From the NCBI RefSeq assembly GCF_015751785.1, contig NZ_JADOTY010000001.1, forward strand, positions 6,386,001-6,450,000: 64,000 nt of DNA. The letters run 5' to 3'. Of the stretch, positions 22,175 to 31,333 are shown one piece after another. Numbering within the stretch: position 1 is the stretch's first letter; the number at the start of each line of letters is the position of its first letter. The position numbers and the translations under genes were made by a program. Under the pieces are notes generated by a model. The model did no database searches and had not been told where the DNA came from. It worked only from the letters and a program-made list of their open reading frames with translations. This DNA is from Micromonospora vinacea (GTDB lineage: Bacteria; Actinomycetota; Actinomycetes; Mycobacteriales; Micromonosporaceae).

Positions 22175-24649
22175 CTACCTCTTGGCGATCCTGATCGTCG
22201 CGGTGCGGTAGTTGTCGCGCCTGTCGTTCTTCGTCGGGTCGTAGTTCTTCTCGATGTTGCCGGCGCTGTCGACCGAGAACCAGTTGAACGTCGTCGTCTC
22301 GGTCACGTGGAACACCTGCCCCGGCTCACGGAACTCCGTCGCCGCGTAGCGGGGTGACTCGAGCGTGGGTCGGCTGCCGTCGGTCGTGTAGTAGATGGTG
22401 GCCGGCTCGCTGGTCTCGAAGTGCACGTCGACAGGCCCGGAGTAGCGCCCCGCGCCCGGAACCAGCTGCGATGTCGGGTCCTTCTTGTCCCTGCCCCAGT
22501 CCGCCGCGACCCGGAACATCTCCATGATCCCGTTGGCGTACTCCATCGTCTCGGCGTGACCACTGACAAGCTCGGGGTTGCCATCCCACTCCGGCTGGAA
22601 CGAACCGCCCTGCCAGGCACCGGTAGCCGGGTTGTAGACGGAGCCGCCGACCTCCCAGCCGAACGCGTAGATCCCGTACGTGTGGTACAGGTCCTCGCGT
22701 ACGTTGCCCGCCGAGGAGTAGAGGACGTCGGACGAGCCGCCGACGTTCTCCGGCGTGACGACGGTTTCCCGGTGCGCCTTGACCTGCGACAGGATCCGGG
22801 CGGCGGACTGCCAGTAGAACGCCTCGTCACCCAGCGGCGGACGCGGCGTGGTGATCCGGCCGTCCGCGATGTAGGCGCCGGGCTGCCAGAAGAGCTGACC
22901 GCCGTTGGAGTGCACCGACATCATGAACTTGATGTTCTTGTACTTCTCGACCAGCCAGACGATGTTCTTCGCCTCGGGCTCGGACAGCTCCTCCGGGCCC
23001 TGGTAGGTGTCGCTGACGCAACTGGTCGACGCACCCGCGTAGCCGTCGTGCCCCGACCCGACCCGGTAGTTCCGGTTCAAGTCCACGCCCCACGAGTTGC
23101 GTCGACCCGGATCGGCGTTGGCGTCCGGGCAGTGGTTGGTCAGGTTCCGGCGCTGGGAGGCGAAGTTGTAGAAGCTGTAGTTCGCCCCGTCGGGGTTGTT
23201 CGACAGGATGAAGAAGACGTCGGTGTTCTCGACGATCTTCTTCGTCTCCCGGTCGGACCGGTAGTTGTGCACCAGACGTTCGGCGGACTCCAGGCTCGTC
23301 GTCGCCGGCACCCACTCGCGGGCGTGGTCCTGCGCCTGGATGAGGACACCAGGCTTCTTACCGTCACGGTGCTTGCCGATCCGCAGGACCGGGATCGTGG
23401 CCGGGCCACGCGGCACCTCCCCCGCTGGTGCGCCGACCCGCTTCTGGTCGAGGAAGTCGGTCAGCGCGACCGGCCCGGCCGTCGGTGCGACGATGCCGGT
23501 GCCCTCGTTGGTGCGGTACGGGTGCGCACGGTCGATGAGCCCCGCCGAGCGGGTCCGCAGCGCCTCGGCCACCTCGGCGGCCGTGCTCGTCGGCGCACCC
23601 GAGGCGTCAGTGGCGAGCAGGACACGGACCGCCGTGCCGGTGACCTCCACCGCCAGCGGGAGATCCGGGTCGGGGCGGTCCACGAAGTCCACAGTGATGT
23701 CGTTGCCGCCCTGGTGACCCCACGCCGCCGAGGTGACGACCACCGCCGCCTGCCCGGTGCCGCCGATCTGGGCCTGCGCCTTGCGTTGGTACCCGTTCGT
23801 CTGGTTCGGCAGGTAGACGATCTCGGCGATGTCCGGGTACTGGCGGGCGATCTCCTTGGCGCGGCTGTAGAGCTGCTGCGGATGCCGGTAGCCGTCCACG
23901 AAGTCCGACTTGTAGGACGGGTTCGCCGTCAGCGGCGGCGGGGCGTCCTCCAACCAGTTGGAGACGACGCCGGTCGTGACGCCACCGGTGGAGCTCGTCA
24001 CCTGGATCTTGCTGGGGCGCACGTCGAGCTTGAACAGGTTCCGGTGGAACATGTACTGCCCGGAGTCGACGAACCGGCTCATCGTCCGGGCGAAGCCGAA
24101 CGGCGTGCCCTTCCCCGAGTCGTTCTCCACCTGCATCCCGACGATCGGGTCCGCCTGTTGCCCCTCGGTGGTCCGCGCCTCGACGTAGAGGAAGCCCTGC
24201 CCCTTTGTGGTGAACCAGTCCGCGCGGACGACCCGTACCGTCGCCTCGTGGTTCGCCGGCTGGACCGTCCGCGCGCTGGCCACGCCGATGCCGCCATCGG
24301 CCTCGTCGCTCCAGGCGAAGCCGGCGTCGTCGCCGAGCACCTCGACGCCCATCGCCGTGAGTTCGGTGACCTGCTCGGCGCTCACCACCGCCTCGCCCTC
24401 GATGCCGTTCGGCACGCGCCGGAGGCCGTGCTCCAGGTCGAAGCCGGCCGCGGCCACCTTGTCCAGCATGTCAGCGCCGGTCAGCCGGATGTGGACGAGG
24501 CGTACCGATTCACGATCCTCAGGTTGGGATCGGCTGGCGGCGGCTGACGACCCCGTGGGATCCGCGCCCGCGGGGCCGGTCGTCACGAGGACGCTGCCCA
24601 CCAGGGTGGACAGTGCGAGAAGCGCGATACGCCGTTGATGACGCCGCAT
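22175..24649 (-). CDS. Secreted M14 zinc carboxypeptidase with chitobiase-type C-terminal domain
   Basis: It has 824 residues. GGAGGGG precedes the ATG. Residues 1-30 form a signal peptide ending GPAGA. A propeptide-like region follows to about 200. The M14 catalytic domain has DHAREWVPA (zinc His and Glu near 441 and 444), NPDGANYSF, GVDLNRNYRVG (substrate Arg), MMSVHSNGGQLFWQPG (third zinc ligand) and YAFGWEVGG (catalytic Glu). Near residues 700-790 lies a domain like the chitobiase/beta-hexosaminidase C-terminal Ig fold (VDVHFETSEPATIYYTTDGSRPT). It probably digests extracellular peptides from their C-termini. Confidence 0.92.
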   Translation of the reverse strand: MRRHQRRIALLALSTLVGSVLVTTGPAGADPTGSSAAASRSQPEDRESVRLVHIRLTGADMLDKVAAAGFDLEHGLRRVPNGIEGEAVVSAEQVTELTAMGVEVLGDDAGFAWSDEADGGIGVASARTVQPANHEATVRVVRADWFTTKGQGFLYVEARTTEGQQADPIVGMQVENDSGKGTPFGFARTMSRFVDSGQYMFHRNLFKLDVRPSKIQVTSSTGGVTTGVVSNWLEDAPPPLTANPSYKSDFVDGYRHPQQLYSRAKEIARQYPDIAEIVYLPNQTNGYQRKAQAQIGGTGQAAVVVTSAAWGHQGGNDITVDFVDRPDPDLPLAVEVTGTAVRVLLATDASGAPTSTAAEVAEALRTRSAGLIDRAHPYRTNEGTGIVAPTAGPVALTDFLDQKRVGAPAGEVPRGPATIPVLRIGKHRDGKKPGVLIQAQDHAREWVPATTSLESAERLVHNYRSDRETKKIVENTDVFFILSNNPDGANYSFYNFASQRRNLTNHCPDANADPGRRNSWGVDLNRNYRVGSGHDGYAGASTSCVSDTYQGPEELSEPEAKNIVWLVEKYKNIKFMMSVHSNGGQLFWQPGAYIADGRITTPRPPLGDEAFYWQSAARILSQVKAHRETVVTPENVGGSSDVLYSSAGNVREDLYHTYGIYAFGWEVGGSVYNPATGAWQGGSFQPEWDGNPELVSGHAETMEYANGIMEMFRVAADWGRDKKDPTSQLVPGAGRYSGPVDVHFETSEPATIYYTTDGSRPTLESPRYAATEFREPGQVFHVTETTTFNWFSVDSAGNIEKNYDPTKNDRRDNYRTATIRIAKR

Positions 24650-24880
24650 ATCCCCTCCTTCTGCTTACGACGGGTGATTGCCGGCGGGCCGGGTCCGGTG
24701 AGCGTATGTGCGATCAGGGCCGCAGCGGTTCACGTCGATCGAATTTGAGCATTCCTTGAGGCGACCGCCGCCGATCCCGCTCCGCGCGTCCGTCCCCCGG
24801 TCGACCCGTCCCCCGGCGGAGGGAGCCCTTCCCCATCTGTCGGGGAGGAGAGCTGACCCGCAGCCAGCGATCGTTGGTCC

Positions 24881-25900
24881 ATGGCTGTCGTCGAGAAACC
24901 GAGCCGTACCAGACCGTGGGCGCTGGCGTGCGTCGTGTTCGTCGCCGCCGCGGTGGCGCAGCGGCTGTACTGGATCGCGGGTGGCCGGTGGGGATACACC
25001 GCCTGCGATCGCACCGAACTTGTCGACCCGGCCGGCGGGTGCGGCGCGGACCAGGTCGTGACGGTGCCGTTCTGGTCGGGGTGGGGAGCGCTGGGAGTCG
25101 GCGTCGGCCTCGCGGTGGTGCTCGGCTGCACGGTCCGGTTTCCCGGCAAGTGGGCGACCGCCGGTAGCTGGGCTGCGGCCGCGCTGCTCCTGGTGGTCGC
25201 GTTCCCGCTGCACCTGGTCTTCGAGGTCCCGGCGGCGCTGGCGGGTCGGCCCTCGGATTGGCGTGACCTCGGAGCCCGGCTCGTACTGGTGGCCGGTGGC
25301 GTCCTGTTCGCCGGGCTCGCGAATGCATCCGGGCCCCGGCGCGGACCGGTCGCCGCCGGCTACCGACCGGTGCCACGGTGGACACGCCGCTGGGCGTACG
25401 TCGCCGTCGCGCTGCCCGTGGTCGGCTGGGCCGTGCCCCACGCGCTGTGGGTGCTCGGCATGCCGGTCGGCATCTCCGAGCGGGCACTGAACGACATCGA
25501 GCGGGACCTCTCCACGCCGACGGGGGTGGCGATCACGCTCGTCCCGCCGCTCGCCGGCCTGCTCGTTCTCGGGCTGGTACAGCGGTGGGGGCAGCAGTTT
25601 CCGTTTTGGGTGCCGGGACTCCACGGTCGACAGGTCCCCCGACGGCTGGCGGTGATCCCGGCCGGCGTGGTGGCACTCACGCTGGTCACCTACGGCGTGC
25701 TCAGCATCGCGGTGCTCGTCGGGGAACTACTCGCAGGTGACACCCGCTGGTCCGACGTGTGGGACGGATGGGCCGTCACCGCCACGCTGCTGGTCTTCCT
25801 CGGCTGGGGAGTGTCGTTGGCCGTCACCACCACCGGCTACGCCCTCACCACCTCGGCCAAGACCTCCATGACCGACCTTCCAGGATCGGAGCACCCATGA
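24881..25900 (+). CDS. Multi-pass membrane protein of unknown function
   Basis: It has 339 residues and about eight hydrophobic helices (for example ALACVVFVAAAVAQRLYWIAGG, WAAAALLLVVAFPLHLVFEV, RWAYVAVALPVVGWAVPHALWVLG, VVALTLVTYGVLSIAVLV). External loops near residue 45-60 hold two Cys. The segment LGLVQRWGQQFPFWVPGLHGRQVPRR is shared in form with the next gene, so the two are related. No clear ribosome site is seen; the transcript may be nearly leaderless. It is first of a three-gene operon with ATGA overlaps. No function can be assigned. The 24650-24880 gap to the divergent carboxypeptidase has no coding signal. Confidence 0.75.
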   Translation: MAVVEKPSRTRPWALACVVFVAAAVAQRLYWIAGGRWGYTACDRTELVDPAGGCGADQVVTVPFWSGWGALGVGVGLAVVLGCTVRFPGKWATAGSWAAAALLLVVAFPLHLVFEVPAALAGRPSDWRDLGARLVLVAGGVLFAGLANASGPRRGPVAAGYRPVPRWTRRWAYVAVALPVVGWAVPHALWVLGMPVGISERALNDIERDLSTPTGVAITLVPPLAGLLVLGLVQRWGQQFPFWVPGLHGRQVPRRLAVIPAGVVALTLVTYGVLSIAVLVGELLAGDTRWSDVWDGWAVTATLLVFLGWGVSLAVTTTGYALTTSAKTSMTDLPGSEHP

Positions 25901-26424
25901 GCACCACCGACACTGCCCGCGTCTCGACCGCCGTCCCGCCACGGTGGGCGGTCTGGGCCGCCTACGCCGTACCGCTCTGCGTCCTGCCGTCCGCACTCTG
26001 GCGACTGTCGTTGGTGTTCACCGACGATGCGGTCACACAGTGGTACATGATCTTCCTGTCCGTGCTGTCGATGGGACTGGCCCTGTTGACACTCGGGCTG
26101 GTGCACAGGTGGGGACAGCGATTTCCGCACTGGTTGCCCCGCGTCGGAGGCCGCCGCGTCCCCGCGCGTCCGGTCGTGCGCGTCGCGCTGATCGGCGGCT
26201 GGTCGCTCGTCGCCATCTGCGTCTACTTCCTTCTGAACCAGAGGTTCCACCTCGTGCAGAGCACCTGGGTAGGCATCGGCGACGACGAACCGGTGCACCC
26301 GGCTCCCGGCTGGGAGGTGCTCCGCTACTACGCCCCGATGCTCGGGTGGGGACCGCTCGTCATCGCCGTGGCGGCCGACTACGGCCGGCGCGCAGCCATT
26401 GTTCGAAGAATGGAGAAGCCATGA
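25897..26424 (+). CDS. Membrane protein related to its upstream neighbour
   Basis: It has 175 residues with four helices (AVWAAYAVPLCVLPSALWRLSLVF, WYMIFLSVLSMGLALLTLGLVHRW, VALIGGWSLVAICVYFLLNQ, YYAPMLGWGPLVIAVAADY). ATG overlaps the previous stop (ATGA). The segment LGLVHRWGQRFPHWLPRVGGRRVPARPVV matches the C-terminal half of the upstream protein, so this is likely a half-length paralogue and perhaps a partner. Function unknown. Confidence 0.75.
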   Translation: MSTTDTARVSTAVPPRWAVWAAYAVPLCVLPSALWRLSLVFTDDAVTQWYMIFLSVLSMGLALLTLGLVHRWGQRFPHWLPRVGGRRVPARPVVRVALIGGWSLVAICVYFLLNQRFHLVQSTWVGIGDDEPVHPAPGWEVLRYYAPMLGWGPLVIAVAADYGRRAAIVRRMEKP

Positions 26425-26960
26425 CAATCCGCAGGTTGCTTGTCGCCATACTCGCCGGGGTCGTGACGGTGGTCGGTGCCCCGGCATCGGCGCGGGCCGA
26501 CGACCAGGACCCACCCGAGGTGCCGGCCACGCCGGGCGCGTGGATCGCCGGCGTCGGCGGCTTCGTCTACGACGAGCCCGGCTTGGTCGATCATCAGATC
26601 CGGTTCGGCGTCCTGGGCTGGGTCGATCGCCACGGGACAGGCCACGGCGTGTTCCGCTTCCGGCACGCGCTGCCCGACGGGAGCGTGGCGAGCGAGGGAC
26701 ACGCCGAGGTGACGTGCGTCAGCGTGGTGGGCGACACCGCACTGGTAACCGCTGTCGTCCCGGAAGGCGGCAGCCCAATGGTCAACCACGTCTTCGCTAT
26801 CAAGATCATTGAGGGCGGTCCGGGTCGAGCCGACCAGATCGAAACGCTCCAGGCCGGCGGCGATCCGAACAGACCCGCCAAGCGGTACTGCATCGACACC
26901 GCCCCGTACAACCTCGTTCGCTACCCGGTCCGACCCGGCGGCTACGCGTTCGGGTCGTAA
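26421..26960 (+). CDS. Secreted hypothetical protein, third gene of membrane operon
   Basis: It has 179 residues. GAGAAG precedes the ATG, which overlaps the previous stop (ATGA). A signal peptide (TIRRLLVAILAGVVTVVGAPASARA) is followed by a soluble beta-rich domain with repeated Gly-Phe motifs (WIAGVGGFVYDEPG, HGTGHGVFRFRHALPDG, AEVTCVSVVGDTALVTAVV). It resembles exported actinomycete proteins of unknown role. Tight coupling suggests the extracellular domain works with the two membrane proteins. Confidence 0.7.
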   Translation: MTIRRLLVAILAGVVTVVGAPASARADDQDPPEVPATPGAWIAGVGGFVYDEPGLVDHQIRFGVLGWVDRHGTGHGVFRFRHALPDGSVASEGHAEVTCVSVVGDTALVTAVVPEGGSPMVNHVFAIKIIEGGPGRADQIETLQAGGDPNRPAKRYCIDTAPYNLVRYPVRPGGYAFGS

Positions 26961-26975
26961 CGGTTCCGCCAGGAT

Positions 26976-26996
26976 CGCCCCTGCGGGAGCGGGGCG
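26976..26996 (+). terminator. Short terminator hairpin after the membrane operon
   Basis: CGCCCC-N9-GGGGCG, a 6-bp all-GC stem 15 bases beyond the stop at 26960 and 20 bases before the next start. Confidence 0.45.
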
Positions 26997-27016
26997 TCCG
27001 GTCCTATCCTTGCGCG

Positions 27017-27712
27017 GTGTCGTACGCCGATCTCACTGTCGCGCAGTGGAACGACCTCGCCGACGGGGCTGCGCGCCGCCTCTCCGAGGAGATCGCCGAC
27101 CGGCACGGTCTGACCGTGCCGGTCGGCCTTCAGGACACGGTGTACGCGGGGCGGTCGCACCGGGTGGCGTTGTTCGAGCGGGACGGGATGCGGTTCGCGC
27201 TGGTGCCCGGCGGCCGACCCACGCTCGGTCACGACGCGGCCCGTTTCCGGCCCACCCCTCACCAGCTGGCCAGCTACGCCGACAGCGCCGAGGAGTACGG
27301 CCTTCCACCGCTGGCCGAGTACGTCGACGCGACGACCTCGCCAGTGCGCAGCGTCGAGTTGCCGGCGATGCTGGTCGCCGTGGAGGCGTTCAACCCCTGC
27401 GAGGTCTCGCTGACGCCGGACGACCCCCGGGTGCTCAACCTCATCGCGTCGAAGAGGGCTCAGCTGGACGGCGTGAGCCAGTCGGCACGCCACCGCGAGA
27501 CCAACCTGTGGGGTTTGACGATCGGGCAAGATCCGTACAGGCACGAGGCGACCATCGAGCGCACTACCGTGTGCGGCGGCGACGGCGGCAGCACCACCTG
27601 CGGCGGCAGCGGCTTCTTCTTGGGGTGGCTCGCCCTCGCGACCGCCTACCGGGACAAGGACTTCGGCCAGTGGCTCGCCTCTGACAAAGGGGGTACGCCG
27701 CTGAGATCTTGA
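27017..27712 (+). CDS. Hypothetical cytoplasmic protein
   Basis: It has 231 residues with a GTG start. It lacks signal peptide and membrane segments. It begins VSYADLTVAQWNDLADGAARRLSEEIA and has a central LPAMLVAVEAFNPCEVSLTPDDPRV and a C-terminal glycine/threonine stretch (TTVCGGDGGSTTCGGSGFFLGWLALATAYRDKDFGQWLASD) with two Cys. I do not recognise the family. The even codon use and start-context support a real gene. It stands alone between the membrane operon and the CPCC-domain gene. Confidence 0.6.
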   Translation: MSYADLTVAQWNDLADGAARRLSEEIADRHGLTVPVGLQDTVYAGRSHRVALFERDGMRFALVPGGRPTLGHDAARFRPTPHQLASYADSAEEYGLPPLAEYVDATTSPVRSVELPAMLVAVEAFNPCEVSLTPDDPRVLNLIASKRAQLDGVSQSARHRETNLWGLTIGQDPYRHEATIERTTVCGGDGGSTTCGGSGFFLGWLALATAYRDKDFGQWLASDKGGTPLRS

Positions 27713-27835
27713 CCCGGCCCGTCATGGACCCGAGCTGAGCCCACAGCTGCTGACCGCTTCGCAGCGGCAATTCCGCGCAGCCAGCGCTTCAAAAAGCGCA
27801 GGACTCGACGAGATTCCTAGTGCACGCTTAGCGGC

Positions 27836-28687
27836 ATGGAGCCCGCGTACCCCTGTGTGTGCTGCGGATATCGCACGCTCTCGGAGCCACCGGGTTCTCA
27901 TGAGATCTGTCCCGTGTGCGGGTGGGAGGACGACGTCTACCAACTGCGCTGGCCGTATCGGACGGGCGGCGCGAACGAACGCTCGTTGTTCGATGCCCAG
28001 CGGAGCTTCACTCCGTCCGTGTCCAGCCCCGATGCCAGCCGTACGCAGACCCGCGCCGACGTAGCCGATTTCGAGCGGGAACCCCTCTGGCGGCGCATCG
28101 ATGATCGCCGCGACCGGTTCGAGCCACGCGGCGGGATTCTGGCCCCGTGGCCGGACGATCGGACGGTCCTGTATTGGTGGCGGCGCCGCACCCTGAGAGC
28201 CTGGTGGGAGGACGTCACACCCAGCGCCCTCACCTATGGTGAGGACGGCGACAATCAGGTCGTCGGGTTCGTCGCTGCCGTGCGTGCTGTCGCCGACGCG
28301 ACGCCGCCTGCCGATCCTGACAACCTCTCTGGCATGGCGATCGACTTCGACCACTACCTCTGGCGCTGCCGATCGATACGACAGGTGACCGTGTCCAGCA
28401 GTGCGGACCCTGCCCGTCAACTGACCGCCCACTGCCTCGCCGAACAAGCCGCGTCGCCGCACCAGGTCGCAGCGGAACTCGAAGATGTGTGGCTGCGGGA
28501 CCTCCGCTACCAGCGCTGGGAGGCTCACCTGCTGCAAATCACGCCGGCCTCGGTGGATCTCCACGTGGCGACCATGAACAGCCAAGGCGGCTACTACATC
28601 ACCGCTTCGATCATCACACGATGGTCCGGCAACGCCGAGGCGCCGACAGAGGCAGCGTCCCCGGTCAGAACGTGGCGATCGGGTTGA
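27836..28687 (+). CDS. CPCC-family cysteine-rich protein with extra C-terminal domain
   Basis: It has 283 residues. Residues 1-80 carry the CPCC zinc-ribbon-like domain: YPCVCCGYRTL, then HEICPVCGWEDDVYQ and GGANERSLFDAQRSF, giving the CxCC and CPVC ligand pairs. The rest (PWPDDRTVLYWWRRRTLRAWWEDVT, AIDFDHYLWRCRSIRQ, LQITPASVDLHVATMNSQGGYYITASI) is an unknown alpha/beta part not found in usual CPCC proteins of about 100 residues. Its 3' end overlaps the convergent cyclase-family gene by 23 bases. Function unknown. Confidence 0.72.
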   Translation: MEPAYPCVCCGYRTLSEPPGSHEICPVCGWEDDVYQLRWPYRTGGANERSLFDAQRSFTPSVSSPDASRTQTRADVADFEREPLWRRIDDRRDRFEPRGGILAPWPDDRTVLYWWRRRTLRAWWEDVTPSALTYGEDGDNQVVGFVAAVRAVADATPPADPDNLSGMAIDFDHYLWRCRSIRQVTVSSSADPARQLTAHCLAEQAASPHQVAAELEDVWLRDLRYQRWEAHLLQITPASVDLHVATMNSQGGYYITASIITRWSGNAEAPTEAASPVRTWRSG

Positions 28688-29618
28688 CCGGGCTGCCGGA
28701 CGTGCCGGAGAAGCGGACCGGTGCGACCGCCAGCTGAAAGTCCCACTGGCCGAGTTCGGCAGCCGTCGTCGCGCACGCCTCCAGGTCGCAGTTGTCGAGC
28801 ATCCACAGACCCATCGCGACGAGACTCACGGCGTGGACCGGCATCAACACGTCGTCGTACCCCGACGGTTGAACGTCCTGGGGCGTGTCAGCGCCGATCA
28901 GCGCCACGCCCCGTTCGTGCAGCCACGGCAGGCAGGACGCGTGCCAGCCGGCCTGCGTGAAGCCGCTGGCCGCACCGTTCTCGTGCCGGAAACAGCCATA
29001 GCCGGTCCGCAGGAGTACCGCGTCGCCGGGTCGCACCTGCACACCCTGGCGACGCTCGGCCTCCACGAGATCGTCGGGATACACGCCCTCCCCCGGCTCC
29101 AGCCACGGCACACCGCGGGCCGCCGCGACGTCCAGCAGGACACCACGCGTGACGATCCCGGTCGCGGCCGCCGTGACAGCCGCCCATGCCGAGCCCGTCG
29201 CGGCGTCGACAAACGAGTGCGACCGCCCGTTGTACATCGTGCCGTCCCAGTAGATGTGGCACGGCGAGTCGAGGTGGGTGATGGTGTTGCCGTGGTACGA
29301 GATGCCGAGCCGCTCGGACGAGAAGCCCCAGCGCCGGTCGGCGTGGAAGGCGGGCGGCATGTTCTCCGCACCCGGCATGTCGGCGGTGCACGGGCACGTC
29401 GTCGTCGACCGCTCCATGTCTGCCGGTGCGGCGACCTCCCACGCGCAGGACACACTCCTGCCGTGCCGCACGGCCCGCGCCGCCGCGAGCCGGACATCGT
29501 CGGTGATGTGGTTCAGCGTTCCGCGCTCGTCGTCGTCGCCCCACCGCCCCCAGTTCGACAGCGTGTCGAAGTACCCGAGCACGTCGTCCTGGGTCGGCAT
29601 CGGTCGTCCTGCCGTCAT
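28665..29618 (-). CDS. Cyclase-family (kynurenine-formamidase-like) hydrolase
   Basis: The product is about 317 residues. ATG 29618 has AGAGGAG upstream. The family zinc motif appears as HGNTITHLDSPCHIYWDG (H-x4-HxD-x3-H form). Further matches are SHSFVDAATG, TRGVLLDVAAARGV, VRPGDAVLLRTGYG and LIGADTPQDVQPSGYDD. Bacterial cyclase-family proteins hydrolyse formyl-kynurenine or isatin, or act on polyketide-type rings; the substrate is not evident here. The gene is convergent with, and overlaps, the CPCC gene. Confidence 0.85.
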   Translation of the reverse strand: MTAGRPMPTQDDVLGYFDTLSNWGRWGDDDERGTLNHITDDVRLAAARAVRHGRSVSCAWEVAAPADMERSTTTCPCTADMPGAENMPPAFHADRRWGFSSERLGISYHGNTITHLDSPCHIYWDGTMYNGRSHSFVDAATGSAWAAVTAAATGIVTRGVLLDVAAARGVPWLEPGEGVYPDDLVEAERRQGVQVRPGDAVLLRTGYGCFRHENGAASGFTQAGWHASCLPWLHERGVALIGADTPQDVQPSGYDDVLMPVHAVSLVAMGLWMLDNCDLEACATTAAELGQWDFQLAVAPVRFSGTSGSPVNPIATF

Positions 29619-29716
29619 GTCAGCACCGACTCCTCTGGTCACGCGGTTCGAGGCACCGCCGGTCAGGGTAGCCCGCCGCTTGATCGACGGGTGATCGCAG
29701 GCAGCGCAGGTCTGTT

Positions 29717-29944
29717 CTACTCACTGAACTCGGTCACGGAGAGCGCCTCGTTCAGCCGACCGGCGGCCAGGTCGTCGTGGCGGATGACGAAACTGCCGTA
29801 GTAGAACTCGTCGGCCAGGGAGAACCGGGCGAGCGACACCCATTCGCTCGTCAGCTGGTGCTGCTCCTTCTCCAGCTGGGAGTACCACCGCGCCACCGGG
29901 ATGACGCTGAGCATGATGCCATCGAGGTACGACGAGAGGAACAC
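29717..29944 (-). CDS. Short hypothetical protein, possibly a gene remnant
   Basis: It has 75 residues: FLSSYLDGIMLSVIPVARWYSQLEKEQHQLTSEWVSLARFSLADEFYYGSFVIRHDDLAAGRLNEALSVTEFSE (described here only in part as YSQLEKEQ and FSLADEFYYGS). Composition is natural protein-like, with more Tyr, Phe and Gln than GC-driven shadow frames give. The frame stays open upstream of the GTG, so it may be the 3' remainder of a longer gene whose 5' part is lost. No family recognised. The 29945-30132 gap upstream has no other coding signal. Confidence 0.4.
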   Translation of the reverse strand: MFLSSYLDGIMLSVIPVARWYSQLEKEQHQLTSEWVSLARFSLADEFYYGSFVIRHDDLAAGRLNEALSVTEFSE

Positions 29945-30132
29945 CCTTCGACCCGCAGGAATGTCTCGGCAGGCCGCTAACCCGGCAGGGGACGAGATAT
30001 CGCTCTGGCGGGGGAGGCTGTGCGCCGTGCGGTGGTGCGATGGTCAGGCCATGACCGGTGGCCGGCAGTGGCGGGTAGGTCGCGGGCGTCGGTGCTGGCA
30101 GTTGCGGCCGAGCGGGGCGGGTTGGAGTGACG

Positions 30133-31320
30133 ATGACGAAGCGTGCTGTCCGGGTGGCGCGGATGTTCGACGGCGAACGGCTCGTGGACGGCGGGGTGCT
30201 GGTCCTGCTCGACGAGGGGCGCATCGCCGAGGTTCACCTGGGTAACGCCGAGGCGCCGGAAGGCTGGTCGGTGCGCGAGGAGCCGAACGGCACGCTGCTG
30301 CCCGGCCTGGTCGACGCGCACGTGCACCTGTGCGCCGACGCCGGGCCCGACGCGCTCGGCCGGCTCGCCGATCGTCCCGAGTCGGACCTCGACGGGGTCG
30401 TCGAGGCATCACTGCGTACGCACCTGGCGGCCGGCGTCACGACGGTCCGGGACCTGGGCGACCGGCGTGACGCGGTGCTCCGTTGGCGGGATCGGGGGGT
30501 GCGTCACGACCTTCCGACGGTGGTGGGGTCGGGCGCACCGCTCACCAGCGTCGGCGGGCACTGCTGGTCGCTGGGGGGTGAGGCGAGCGGTGTCGACGGG
30601 CTCCGCGAGGCCGTACGTCTGCGGGCGGCGGTCGGCGCCGATCTGGTGAAGGTCATGGCCAGCGGCGGGGTGTTCACCCCGGGCACCGACACCACGAGAC
30701 CGCAGTTCACCGACGAGGAGCTGACCGCCGCGCTGACGCAGGCCCACGATCTGGGCCTGCCGGTGACCGCGCACGCGCACGCGCTCAGCGCGGTCGAGCA
30801 GGCGCTGCGCGTCGGTGTGGACGGCATCGAGCACTGCACCTGCGTCACCGCGGCCGGCGCCCGTGTTCCCCCAGAGCTCGCGGATCGACTGGCCGCGTCC
30901 GGGGTGGCGGTCTGTGCCACGCTCGGCACCGACCCGGCCGTGGTCACGCCAGCGGAGGTGGTGGAGATGGCGGCGCGGGCCGGGCTCAGCGAGGCCGCGC
31001 TGCGGGACGGCGTTGCCACCCTGCACCGGGCCGGGGTCCGCCTGGTGGCCGGTTCGGACGCGGGCCTCGGCCCCGCGAAGCCGCACGGGATCCTGCCCGA
31101 GACGCTCGTCGAGTACGTGGTCTGCGGCATGTCCGCCACCGCCGCCCTCGCCGCGGCGACTTCGGTCGGCGCCGAGGTGTGTGGCCTGGGGCGACGCAAG
31201 GGCCGCGTCCGCCCCGGGTTCGACGCCGACCTGCTGATCGTGGACGGCGATCCGACGAGCGACATCACTCTGCTGCGCCGTCCGCTCGCGGTGTACCTCG
31301 CCGGTGACCTCGTGAGATGA
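30133..31320 (+). CDS. Imidazolonepropionase-like amidohydrolase
   Basis: The product is about 395 residues. ATG 30133 lies five bases after GGAG. It has the metal-dependent amidohydrolase TIM-barrel set: VDAHVHL (HxH), DLVKVMASGG (Lys ligand), VTAHAHALS (His), GIEHCT (His) and VAGSDAGLGP (Asp), with the composite beta-sandwich at both ends (NGTLLPGLVDAHVHL, DADLLIVDGDP). This is the prolidase/imidazolonepropionase-like subgroup often seen in actinomycetes; substrates range from N-acyl amino acids to organophosphates. It stands alone, convergent with the glutaredoxin-like gene. Confidence 0.88.
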   Translation: MTKRAVRVARMFDGERLVDGGVLVLLDEGRIAEVHLGNAEAPEGWSVREEPNGTLLPGLVDAHVHLCADAGPDALGRLADRPESDLDGVVEASLRTHLAAGVTTVRDLGDRRDAVLRWRDRGVRHDLPTVVGSGAPLTSVGGHCWSLGGEASGVDGLREAVRLRAAVGADLVKVMASGGVFTPGTDTTRPQFTDEELTAALTQAHDLGLPVTAHAHALSAVEQALRVGVDGIEHCTCVTAAGARVPPELADRLAASGVAVCATLGTDPAVVTPAEVVEMAARAGLSEAALRDGVATLHRAGVRLVAGSDAGLGPAKPHGILPETLVEYVVCGMSATAALAAATSVGAEVCGLGRRKGRVRPGFDADLLIVDGDPTSDITLLRRPLAVYLAGDLVR

Positions 31321-31333
31321 GGGTCTCGCCGGG

